Assembly (NCBI RefSeq): GCF_017948305.1
Contig: NZ_CP072842.1
Location: 2,734,501 to 2,798,500, forward strand
Source: Faecalibacter bovis
GTDB lineage: Bacteria; Bacteroidota; Bacteroidia; Flavobacteriales; Weeksellaceae
Length of the DNA: 64,000 bases
Direction: 5' to 3'
The position numbers and the translations under genes were made by a program. Position 1 is the stretch's first letter. The number at the start of each line of letters is the position of its first letter. Shown piece after piece: positions 25,405 to 33,100 of the stretch. The notes under the pieces were generated by a model. The model worked only from the letters and a program-made list of their open reading frames with translations. It was not told the origin of the DNA and ran no database searches.

Positions 25405-25956
25405 TTATTTCTTTCGATTAATCGTCTCAAAAGTTGTATCCAAAACTAAAACTTCACCAAAATCTACTGGAATTTTCATTGTATTTTTTAAATCTATAGC
25501 CAAGATAATTTTCCAAAAACAACGAATTGGTCCGGCATGAGTTACCAGTAATACTTTTTGATAAGGACTGTTTTTAATTTCTTGATAAAATGAATTCACC
25601 CGATCAAAGAGTTGCTGCATCGATTCTCCATTTGGAGTTGAAACTGAATCAAAATTTGTCATCCAATTTTCTGATTCTTCCATCGGAATATCATCCCATT
25701 TCTTAAGTTCCCAATCCCCAAAATTCATTTCCATCAATCGCTTGTCCGTTTCATAGTTATTAAAACCTAATTCGGTAACTAACTGCGTACATCTTTTTAA
25801 AGGACTACTAATTATTTTGTCGAAAGTCGATGGTAATTCATTTTTATAATAAGAACTATAATCAATAAAATCCTTGATTAATTCTACGTCACTTTGTCCG
25901 TAACAAGTGCCTTTCTCTAGATCTACTGGTGTATGTCTTATGATATAAAGTTCCAT
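25405..25956 (-). CDS. cobC: alpha-ribazole phosphatase (histidine phosphatase family)
   Basis: 183 residues. The phosphohistidine motif RHT (Arg7, His8) is followed by TPVDLEKGTCYGQSDVEL, characteristic of CobC, then SSPLKRCTQL, Glu in NFGDWELKKWDDI and VTHAGPIR with the second histidine. It dephosphorylates alpha-ribazole 5'-phosphate or adenosylcobalamin 5'-phosphate in B12 nucleotide-loop assembly. Its start overlaps the end of cobS by 19 bases, so they are coupled. It is the last gene of the B12 group. Confidence 0.9.
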   Translation of the reverse strand: MELYIIRHTPVDLEKGTCYGQSDVELIKDFIDYSSYYKNELPSTFDKIISSPLKRCTQLVTELGFNNYETDKRLMEMNFGDWELKKWDDIPMEESENWMTNFDSVSTPNGESMQQLFDRVNSFYQEIKNSPYQKVLLVTHAGPIRCFWKIILAIDLKNTMKIPVDFGEVLVLDTTFETINRKK

Positions 25957-26729
25957 ATAGCTAATAAACTTATTAAATAAATTGATTCACAAATTTGTTC
26001 TACTGCTCCTAAACAATCTCCTGTATAACCGCCAATCCATTTGTATAAAAAGTTTTTAAAATACAGTAAAATAAAAAAAACAGGAACGATAGAAAATATA
26101 AAATATATCGAATAAGAGCAGATGATAAGGAATGGAATTAGGCCGAATATACATACCCAAAATAATTCTGTTGAAGTTTGTTTTTTAGCTATTGGCTTTG
26201 CTTTGCTTTTCTCATCATCACGAACATAATCCAAAACGAAACTTAACGAAATCGCAGCCAATCGAGCAAAAGCATGATAGCCTATAAATAATATTAATAT
26301 TGCTAAAACACCAAATTGTGTAAAAATTGGAATCAGATAAATTAAACCAAAATATTTTATCGCTAATTGAATAATTGTCGCAACCATACCGTATGTGCCC
26401 ACACGGCTATCCTTCATAATATCAAGGATTTTTTCTTTTGTCCAACCACCGCCAAAACCATCAAAAAAATCGGCTAAACCATCTTCATGAAATGCTCCGG
26501 TTGTTAAGATTCCAACTACTAATGATCCAATTACACTTAATTCTAAAGGCAAAACAAATTGCAATAAAAAATATGCAATAAAGGATACTAATCCTACTAC
26601 ATACCCAATTAATGGAAAATATCGTGTAGCTTTATTTAGTTTATCATCAGTATACTCAATTTTAAATGGAATTGGAATACGAGTATAAAATATTAAAGCG
26701 ATCCAAAATAATTCTAGTTCTCTTTTCAT
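25938..26729 (-). CDS. cobS: adenosylcobinamide-GDP ribazoletransferase
   Basis: 263 residues, strongly hydrophobic with about seven helices. The acidic active-site motif HEDGLADFFDG (81-91) followed by KDSRVGTYG (about 106-114) is the CobS signature. This membrane enzyme joins adenosylcobinamide-GDP with alpha-ribazole (or its phosphate) to give cobalamin (phosphate). It lies 2 bases after cobT and overlaps cobC. A cobU/cobP gene, which makes adenosylcobinamide-GDP, is not in this cluster. Confidence 0.94.
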   Translation of the reverse strand: MKRELELFWIALIFYTRIPIPFKIEYTDDKLNKATRYFPLIGYVVGLVSFIAYFLLQFVLPLELSVIGSLVVGILTTGAFHEDGLADFFDGFGGGWTKEKILDIMKDSRVGTYGMVATIIQLAIKYFGLIYLIPIFTQFGVLAILILFIGYHAFARLAAISLSFVLDYVRDDEKSKAKPIAKKQTSTELFWVCIFGLIPFLIICSYSIYFIFSIVPVFFILLYFKNFLYKWIGGYTGDCLGAVEQICESIYLISLLAIWNFIS

Positions 26730-26731
26730 GA

Positions 26732-27757
26732 TTATTTGTTAGAAACGCCAGCACTTTCAAAACTTGCCATTTCATTAAGAAAAGCAACTGCGTTTTCAAG
26801 AATTGGATAAGCCAAGGCACAACCTGTTCCCTCTCCTACTCTCATTTCTAAATTTAATAAAGGTTTTACTTCTAAATAATTCAACATTTTTTGATGCCCA
26901 ATTTCGTTACTGTTATGACAAAAAACTGCATAATCTTTTATTTCTGGATACAAAGCTTGAGCTACTAAAAATGCACTTGTCGCAATAAATCCATCAACCA
27001 AAATTAACATCCTGTTTTTGTATGCAGCTACCATTGCTCCACATATCTGCGCAACTTCAAAACCACCATACGTTTGAAGAATTTCCATTGGATCGTTTAA
27101 AGCGCCATGAAATTCATTAGCTTCAGATAACAGTTCAATTTTTTTATTTAATTGTTCTTCATCTAAACCAGTTCCTCTACCAATACAATCTTTTAAAGGG
27201 ATTTTTGTGATATGATGCATAATCATAGATGCAGAAGATGTGTTTCCAATTCCCATTTCACCGAAACCTATAACATTACAATCATTATCGGCAACTTGAT
27301 TTACAACTTGAGCAGATTTTTCTAAACACAAATCCAATTCATTTCGAGTCATTGCTTTCTCGACAATGAAATTTTTAGTTCCGAAATTTATTTTATTGTC
27401 AATTAATCCATCTACGATTCCAAAATCATAATTTACTCCTGCATCAATGGTTAAAAAATCAAGTTTATTTTGTTTACAAAAAACCGTTACTGCAGCACCA
27501 CCCTGAACAATATTCATAACCATTTGAAAAGTAACTTCTGGTGGATATGCGCTAACTCCTGCTTTTGCAACACCGTGGTCACCAGCAAACAATAAAATCG
27601 TAGGATTAATTAACTGAGGAGTTAATGATTGTTGAACCATACCAATTTGGAAAGCTAATTTTTCTAATAATCCTAACGCTCCTAAAGGTTTAGTTTTTAA
27701 ATCAATTTTTTGTTGTAATTGTTCGTTTAATGTAGTAGTAGTTGAATTTTGTATCAT
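26732..27757 (-). CDS. cobT: nicotinate-nucleotide:dimethylbenzimidazole phosphoribosyltransferase
   Basis: 341 residues. The motif series LLFAGDHGVAKAGVSAYP, NIVQGGAAVTVFC, GFGEMGIGNTSSAS and the C-terminal RVGEGTGCALA, with the catalytic glutamate near residue 309, is CobT. It makes alpha-ribazole phosphate from nicotinate mononucleotide and a lower-ligand base, allowing salvaged cobinamide to be completed. It is first of the cobT-cobS-cobC operon. The 320 bases upstream show no B12 box; a terminator closes the riboswitch-controlled gene upstream. Confidence 0.95.
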   Translation of the reverse strand: MIQNSTTTTLNEQLQQKIDLKTKPLGALGLLEKLAFQIGMVQQSLTPQLINPTILLFAGDHGVAKAGVSAYPPEVTFQMVMNIVQGGAAVTVFCKQNKLDFLTIDAGVNYDFGIVDGLIDNKINFGTKNFIVEKAMTRNELDLCLEKSAQVVNQVADNDCNVIGFGEMGIGNTSSASMIMHHITKIPLKDCIGRGTGLDEEQLNKKIELLSEANEFHGALNDPMEILQTYGGFEVAQICGAMVAAYKNRMLILVDGFIATSAFLVAQALYPEIKDYAVFCHNSNEIGHQKMLNYLEVKPLLNLEMRVGEGTGCALAYPILENAVAFLNEMASFESAGVSNK

Positions 27758-28030
27758 TTTATTTTAATAAATTATTTTGATTTAAAGCAAGAAATTCTAT
27801 TTAAGAAATAACGTAATTTCCTAATTGAACTTGAGAAATTTCAGTATAATTTTATTCAGTTTTGCAACTTATTTATATAGCTAAAATTGCGTTAAAATAA
27901 GTGCTTACCACAAACTTTTTAATGGGTTTTCTGTTGCACTATACTAAAAAAGTAAAAATATAAATTATTTTCAATTTTAGAAAACCTCTACATTATCTTA
28001 ATATTAAGATTCAGAATTGAAGCTTTTTCA
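27758..28030. other. intergenic region upstream of cobT
   Basis: The 320-base gap 27758-28077 includes the terminator at 28031-28061. The rest is AT-rich. I searched for B12-box sequences on both strands and found none, and saw no exact TAnnTTTG box toward cobT. Confidence 0.5.
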
Positions 28031-28061
28031 ATAAAAAGACCTCAACAAAATTGTTGAGGTC
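28031..28061 (-). terminator. terminator after the riboswitch-controlled surface protein
   Basis: GACCTCAACAA and TTGTTGAGGTC form a perfect 11-bp stem (28038-28061); on the minus strand it is followed by TTTTT. It separates this gene from cobT. Confidence 0.9.
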
Positions 28062-28077
28062 ATTATAAAAAGTAAAA

Positions 28078-29178
28078 TTATTTTTTAATCAATTTTTTAA
28101 TTTCTTTTGTTTGATTTGTTGATACTTCTAAATAGTAAATTCCTGAAGGCAAATCATTTAATTGAATTTTAGATATCTTCGCCGTTTTTACTAAAGTACC
28201 TATTGTTGTATAAATTTTAATTTCTTTAATCGTTTCCTTTGAATCTACAATAACATAATCTGATGTTGGGTTTGGATAAACTTGTAATGTAGATGTTGTA
28301 AAATCGTTCGTATTTAAATTTTGCATTTCTTGCGGAATATATGGTCTTCTTGTACCAAAACTAATTCCTAACCATTGGTTATCGGTTAATGTAAAACTTG
28401 ATGTATTTTCTTGAGTAATCCAATTCGATAAATCTGTACCTTTAAACAAATTAGGTGTAGTTGTTTGCGAATAATTACCTAATTGTAAAGCTGAAATTTG
28501 ATCATTTGTAATTGAAAAAGTAAAATCCGTATTGTTCTCTTGAATTAACTGTAATGCTTGTTCTACTGTAATATTTCCATTGTAATTGATTCCAACAACA
28601 AAAGAATCAGCAACATTATTCGTATCAGTTCCAAAATCGATAATAACTAAACTGTTATTTGTACCAGTACCAATCCAAGAAGATACATAATTTTGCTGTA
28701 ACCATTGTGAAGAATATGCTGGAATTGGTGCTACAGGAGCATCTGGACCTGGAACATTCATTCCAAAACCATATGTAGCCGCGTACCAATAACCATCTAT
28801 AAGATCAGATGTCATCCAACCTCCCATATTCCAATTTTGTCCATCTCTCGAATACCATAAACTCCAATAGTCATATTCTTGTTCATACGAATCATGGTGA
28901 TTAAAAGCAATTCGATCTAAAAATCCACTTGATTGTTCATAAGTAAAGTTTGGCTCATAATCAGCAATTAACTGTAACATTTCTGTACCATTAATTGGTT
29001 CATCTTGATCAAATCTTATTCCCCAGACATATGAACGATCATCAGTTCCGTCCTTGAAATCAGCAATGAAGTAAGCCGTTCGATCTCCTTCGCCCACATA
29101 GAATTTTACATCATTCGTAGTAAATTGAGCAAAGCTACAAATGGAAAAAAATAAGAATAACAATGTAATTCTTTTCAT
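28078..29178 (-). CDS. T9SS-exported protein with duplicated domain, under a cobalamin riboswitch
   Basis: 366 residues. A signal peptide (1-17, CSFAQ) and a type A T9SS sorting domain (about 297-366, starting LQVYPNPTSDY) show export to the surface or medium. Between them are two copies of one unit: residues 28-140 and 169-279. Aligned features are GEGDRTAYFIADF versus GTGTNNSLVIIDF, YVWGIRF versus FVVGINY, TEMLQLIADYEPNFTY versus EQALQLIQENNTDFTF, then an NW...W...G end in both. A cobalamin riboswitch precedes the gene and cobT/S/C follow. I do not recognise a named family. Binding of cobalamin or cobinamide for uptake is the likely role (inference from regulation and location). No enzyme motif is visible. 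Confidence 0.85.
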   Translation of the reverse strand: MKRITLLFLFFSICSFAQFTTNDVKFYVGEGDRTAYFIADFKDGTDDRSYVWGIRFDQDEPINGTEMLQLIADYEPNFTYEQSSGFLDRIAFNHHDSYEQEYDYWSLWYSRDGQNWNMGGWMTSDLIDGYWYAATYGFGMNVPGPDAPVAPIPAYSSQWLQQNYVSSWIGTGTNNSLVIIDFGTDTNNVADSFVVGINYNGNITVEQALQLIQENNTDFTFSITNDQISALQLGNYSQTTTPNLFKGTDLSNWITQENTSSFTLTDNQWLGISFGTRRPYIPQEMQNLNTNDFTTSTLQVYPNPTSDYVIVDSKETIKEIKIYTTIGTLVKTAKISKIQLNDLPSGIYYLEVSTNQTKEIKKLIKK

Positions 29179-29190
29179 ATAATAATAATT

Positions 29191-29214
29191 TAAAGTTTAA
29201 CTCCCGAAACTTTA
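29191..29214 (-). promoter_or_regulatory. hairpin between riboswitch and start codon
   Basis: TAAAGTTT and AAACTTTA are perfect 8-base arms around AACTCCCG, ending 12 bases before the start codon. It has no T run, so it may act on translation initiation as an expression platform rather than as a terminator (inference). Confidence 0.45.
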
Positions 29215-29261
29215 GCGTACGAAAAGCTGATGCAGAACGTATGATAAAAAGTTGATGAATA

Positions 29262-29410
29262 ATGGCAGGTCTCCTGACTTGCATCTTATTAATTCCCTTC
29301 CCAGATCGACTTCCAGTGGGTGATATAATTAATAAGTTTGATAGCTTACAGTTGCGGGTACAGCTCGTGATTCACACACGATTCCCTTTTCATAGACAAT
29401 AATTGTCTAA
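29262..29410 (-). ncRNA. cobalamin (adenosylcobalamin-type) riboswitch
   Basis: Reading the minus strand, the conserved blocks occur in order: AAGGGAAT, GTACCCGCAACTGTAAG, CCACTGG, GGGAAGG and AAGTCAGGAGACCTGCC (the B12 box region at 29264-29280). The arms CTTATTAAT and ATTAATAAG give an internal helix. A small palindrome AGACAAT/ATTGTCT sits at the 5' end (29394-29408). It controls the T9SS-exported protein gene at 28078-29178 and is expected to lower expression when B12 is plentiful. Confidence 0.95.
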
Positions 29411-29423
29411 CCAAAATCGACGG

Positions 29424-29431
29424 CAAATATA
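29424..29431 (-). promoter_or_regulatory. -7 box for the riboswitch transcript
   Basis: CAAATATA on the plus strand reads TATATTTG on the minus strand, placing transcription start near 29418, just before the riboswitch. No clear -33 TTG. Confidence 0.6.
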
Positions 29432-29641
29432 TTCTTTTCTTTTACATTTTATTGAGTTATGTCTTTATTTCTAAATATTTTTTTGTGGTTTCAATTAATG
29501 CTGACCGTATTAAATAATAAGCTGTTATATTTATTTAAATTTTAAAACTTACAAGATTAAATATTATCATTAAATCTTCACACTTAATTTCTGTTTCTTC
29601 CAAATTATTAAAATGATTTGCGTATTTATGTTAATAATCGT
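29432..29641. other. intergenic region between divergent B12 and metal-efflux transcripts
   Basis: AT-rich stretch in the 475-base gap 29179-29653. Outside the riboswitch, its promoter, the 29191 hairpin and the plus-strand box at 29642, I see no gene or RNA. Confidence 0.5.
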
Positions 29642-29649
29642 TAGTTTTG
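29642..29649 (+). promoter_or_regulatory. -7 box immediately upstream of the efflux operon's first gene
   Basis: TAGTTTTG matches TAnnTTTG. A TTG at 29618-29620 is 21 bases upstream, slightly long. The GTG start at 29654 lies only 4 bases after the box, so the mRNA may be leaderless. Confidence 0.55.
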
Positions 29650-29653
29650 TGAA

Positions 29654-30034
29654 GTGAAAACATGGATTATCTACATATTTACATTTTTATACTTAACAAC
29701 TGCAACACAATTATCACAGTTTTATAAGTTACCTGTTTTCATAACACATTTTATCGAACATGATAAAGGTGGAGATTTCTTTAATGAAATGAAAAACTTT
29801 CTGATTCACCATTACGGTGGACATGAGGTAGATGAAGATTGGGCTACGGATCAAAAATTGCCATTTATGAATGTTGAAATTGCAAACATTGATTTGGCAG
29901 AAATTCCAAATTTCACTTTTACTCCTCCTTTCATTCATAAAAATAAAATAGAAACTATTTTCGTCTTTTATGATGAAAGTAATCTCTATTCGCATTACTT
30001 AAATTCTATCTGGCAACCGCCAAAACAAGCGTAA
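29654..30034 (+). CDS. small membrane-anchored or exported protein preceding the RND efflux genes
   Basis: 126 residues from GTG at 29654, the only start that includes the hydrophobic N-terminus (residues 3-19). It is rich in His, Asp and Glu: HFIEHDKGGDF, FLIHHYGGHEVDEDWATDQKLPF, and ends with SIWQPPKQA. No named domain is known to me, but small proteins of this form precede CzcA-type genes in Bacteroidetes. It probably binds the exported metal in the periplasm, or senses it (inference). It lies 100 bases before the czcA-like gene. Confidence 0.72.
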   Translation: MKTWIIYIFTFLYLTTATQLSQFYKLPVFITHFIEHDKGGDFFNEMKNFLIHHYGGHEVDEDWATDQKLPFMNVEIANIDLAEIPNFTFTPPFIHKNKIETIFVFYDESNLYSHYLNSIWQPPKQA

Positions 30035-30134
30035 ATTTTATAAATTTTCCATTTACTGTCTTATTAGAACGTAAATGCATTATGCTATTTGAATTTTTTC
30101 ATCTAGCTAATATTCTCATTTATACAATTTTACG

Positions 30135-33100
30135 ATGTTAAATAAAATCATTGATTTTTCAATCAAGAATAAATTCATCGTAGGTTTATTTACGCTTGCT
30201 TTGTTAATTTTTGGGATTTTCGAAGCGACTAAATTACCTATGGATGCACAACCTGATATTACCTCAAATCAGGTTCAAATTATTACAGTTGCTCCTTCTT
30301 TTGGAGCAGAAGATATCGAACGTTTGGTTACATTTCCTATCGAACAAGCCAATTCGAACATTGCTGGAATTTCAGAAATTCGTAGTTTTTCACGTTTCGG
30401 TTTATCTTTAGTTACCATAGTTTTCGATGACGATACGGATGTTTTTTGGGCACGACAGCAAGTAAGCGAACGGTTAGCTCAAGTTAAAAGCGAAATTCCA
30501 GAAGGAATTGGCGAACCACAAATGGGACCGATTTCAACAGGTTTGGGAGAAATTTATCAATATGTAGTTCGTCCCGCTGATGGATATGAAGATCAATACG
30601 ACGAAACCGAATTACGCACCATTCAAGATTGGATCGTTCGTCGTCAATTATTAGGTGTTCCTGGAGTTGCTGATGTCAGTAGTTTTGGTGGAAAATTAAA
30701 ACAATTCGAAATCGGAATTAATCCACAACAATTACAAGCGTTTAACTTAACTATTAATGATGTTTTCGAAGCGTTAAGCGCGAATAATCAAAATACAGGT
30801 GGAGCTTATATCGAAAAAGGTCCAACTTCATTATTTATTCGTTCCGAAGGATTAATTGGTTCTATCAAGGATATTGAAAATATTGTCGTTAAACAATCAG
30901 GAAGTGGAACACCAATCTTAATGCGTGATGTAGCCGAAGTTAAAACAGGTTTCGCAACACGATATGGTGCAATGACGTATAACGATAAAGGAGAAGTTTC
31001 TGGTGCAATCGTAATGATGCTAAAAGGTGCAAATGCGCAAGAAGTTGTTAAGAATGTACAGAAGAGAATCGAAGAAATTAAGAAAACTTTACCCGAAGGA
31101 ATTGTCATAGAACCTTTTTTAGACCGTAAAAAAATGGTAGATAATACCATTTCAACAGTTCAAACCAACTTATTAGAAGGTGCATTAATTGTAGTTTTCA
31201 TCTTAGTAATTTTCTTAGGAAATGCAAGAGCTGGAATTATAGTAGCCACTGTTATTCCGCTTTCATTACTATTTGCCATCATCATGATGAACTTGTTTGG
31301 AGTTGGAGGAAATTTGATGAGTATGGGTGCTTTAGACTTTGGATTAATTGTAGATGGTGCAGTAATTATTGTTGAAGCTGTTATGCATCAACTCGCTCAT
31401 AGTAAAAAGTTTGGATTGAAAAATAAATTATCTCAAAAAGAGATGGATCAAACGGTTGGAGAATCCGCTAAGAAAATGGTGAATTCTGCTGTTTTTGGCC
31501 AGATTATTATCTTAATTGTTTATTTACCAATATTTAGTTTACAAGGTATCGAAGGAAAAATGTTCAAACCAATGGCGCAAACCGTTGCTTTTGCATTAGT
31601 TGGTGCATTTATTTTATCCTTGACTTATGTACCGATGATGTCGAGTATTTTATTAAGCCGTAAAAAGAAAGAAAAACCAAATCTTTCAGATCGCGTAATG
31701 GCAAAAATTGAGGTATTTCATCAAAAATATTTAATCAAAGCTTTAAAAATAAGAACGATTATTTTAACTATTGTTATTTCCTTATTTGCTGTTGCTGTCT
31801 TTGTTATGTCACGTTTAGGTGGAGAATTTATTCCAGCTTTAGAGGAAGGAGATTTTGCCGTTGAAGCACGTATTTTACCAGGAAGTAATATTTCTACAAC
31901 CATTGAATATACAACGAAAGCAGCCAAAATACTGAAAGAACGTTTCCCTGAAGTTGAAATGGTGGTAACAAAAATTGGTAGTGGTGAAATTCCGACCGAG
32001 CCAATGCCAATGGATGCTGGAGACATGATAATCGTTCTGAAACCAAAAAAAGAATGGACTTCTGCAACAACTTTCCCTGAATTATCGGAAAAAATGCAAA
32101 AAGAATTGGAAGAAATTCCTGGTTTATCAGTGAGTTTCCAATTCCCAGTTCAAATGCGTTTTAATGAGTTAATGACAGGTGCAAAACAAGATGTGGTAAT
32201 TAAAATTTTCGGAGAAGATTTAGATAAATTAGTCGAAAATGCGCAAAAAATTGGTAAAATCATCAATTCGGTTGAAGGAACAGATAATTTATACATCGAA
32301 CCTGTAAATGGGATTCCGCAAGTTGTTATCGAATTTAATCGTGCGCTAATTGCTCAATATGGATTGTCTATCGGAGAAGCTAATCGAATCGTGAATATGG
32401 CTTTTGCTGGTCAATCAACTGGTCAAGTTTTCGAAGGAGAAAAACGTTTTGATTTAGTGGTTCGATTAGCACAAGATAAACGAGCAAATATCGAAGACAT
32501 TCGAAACTTATTAATTCCTATGCCATCTGGAACACAAATTCCTTTGAGTCAATTAGCGAAAGTAGATTATAAAAATACGCCGAATCAAATTCAGCGCGAA
32601 GATGCGAAACGTCGAATCGTGATTGGATTTAATGTAAAAGGTCGAGATATTGAAAGCGTAGTAAAAGAAGTACAACAAAAAGTAGATGCAAAAGTTAAAT
32701 TACCAACTGGTTATTACACAACCTACGGCGGTGCATTCGAAAACTTAAATCAAGCGAAAGCTCGTTTAGGAATCGCGGTTCCAGTAGCTTTAGTTTTAAT
32801 TTTCGTTTTATTATACTTTGCTTTCAAATCCATCAAAGAAAGTTTATTAATCTATACGGCTATTCCATTATCGTCAATTGGTGGAGTTTTATTTTTAGCT
32901 GCGCGTGATATGCCTTTTAGTATCAGTGCGGGTGTTGGATTTATCGCTCTTTTTGGAATTGCGGTTTTAAACGGAATCGTTTTAATTTCTGAATACAATC
33001 GTTTACGAGATCACGGAATCAAAAATACAACTCGAATCGTTGTCATGGGTACAAGAACTCGTTTACGTCCTGTTTTAATGACTGCTGCAGTTGCCTCGTT

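Noticed and set aside
29262-29410. Riboswitch acting on the plus-strand efflux operon
   Set aside because: All conserved blocks read on the minus strand, and a -7 box sits at its 5' end on that strand.
30211-30411. Second-frame open stretch inside the RND pump gene
   Set aside because: Overlaps the coding frame completely and shows no motif or start context.
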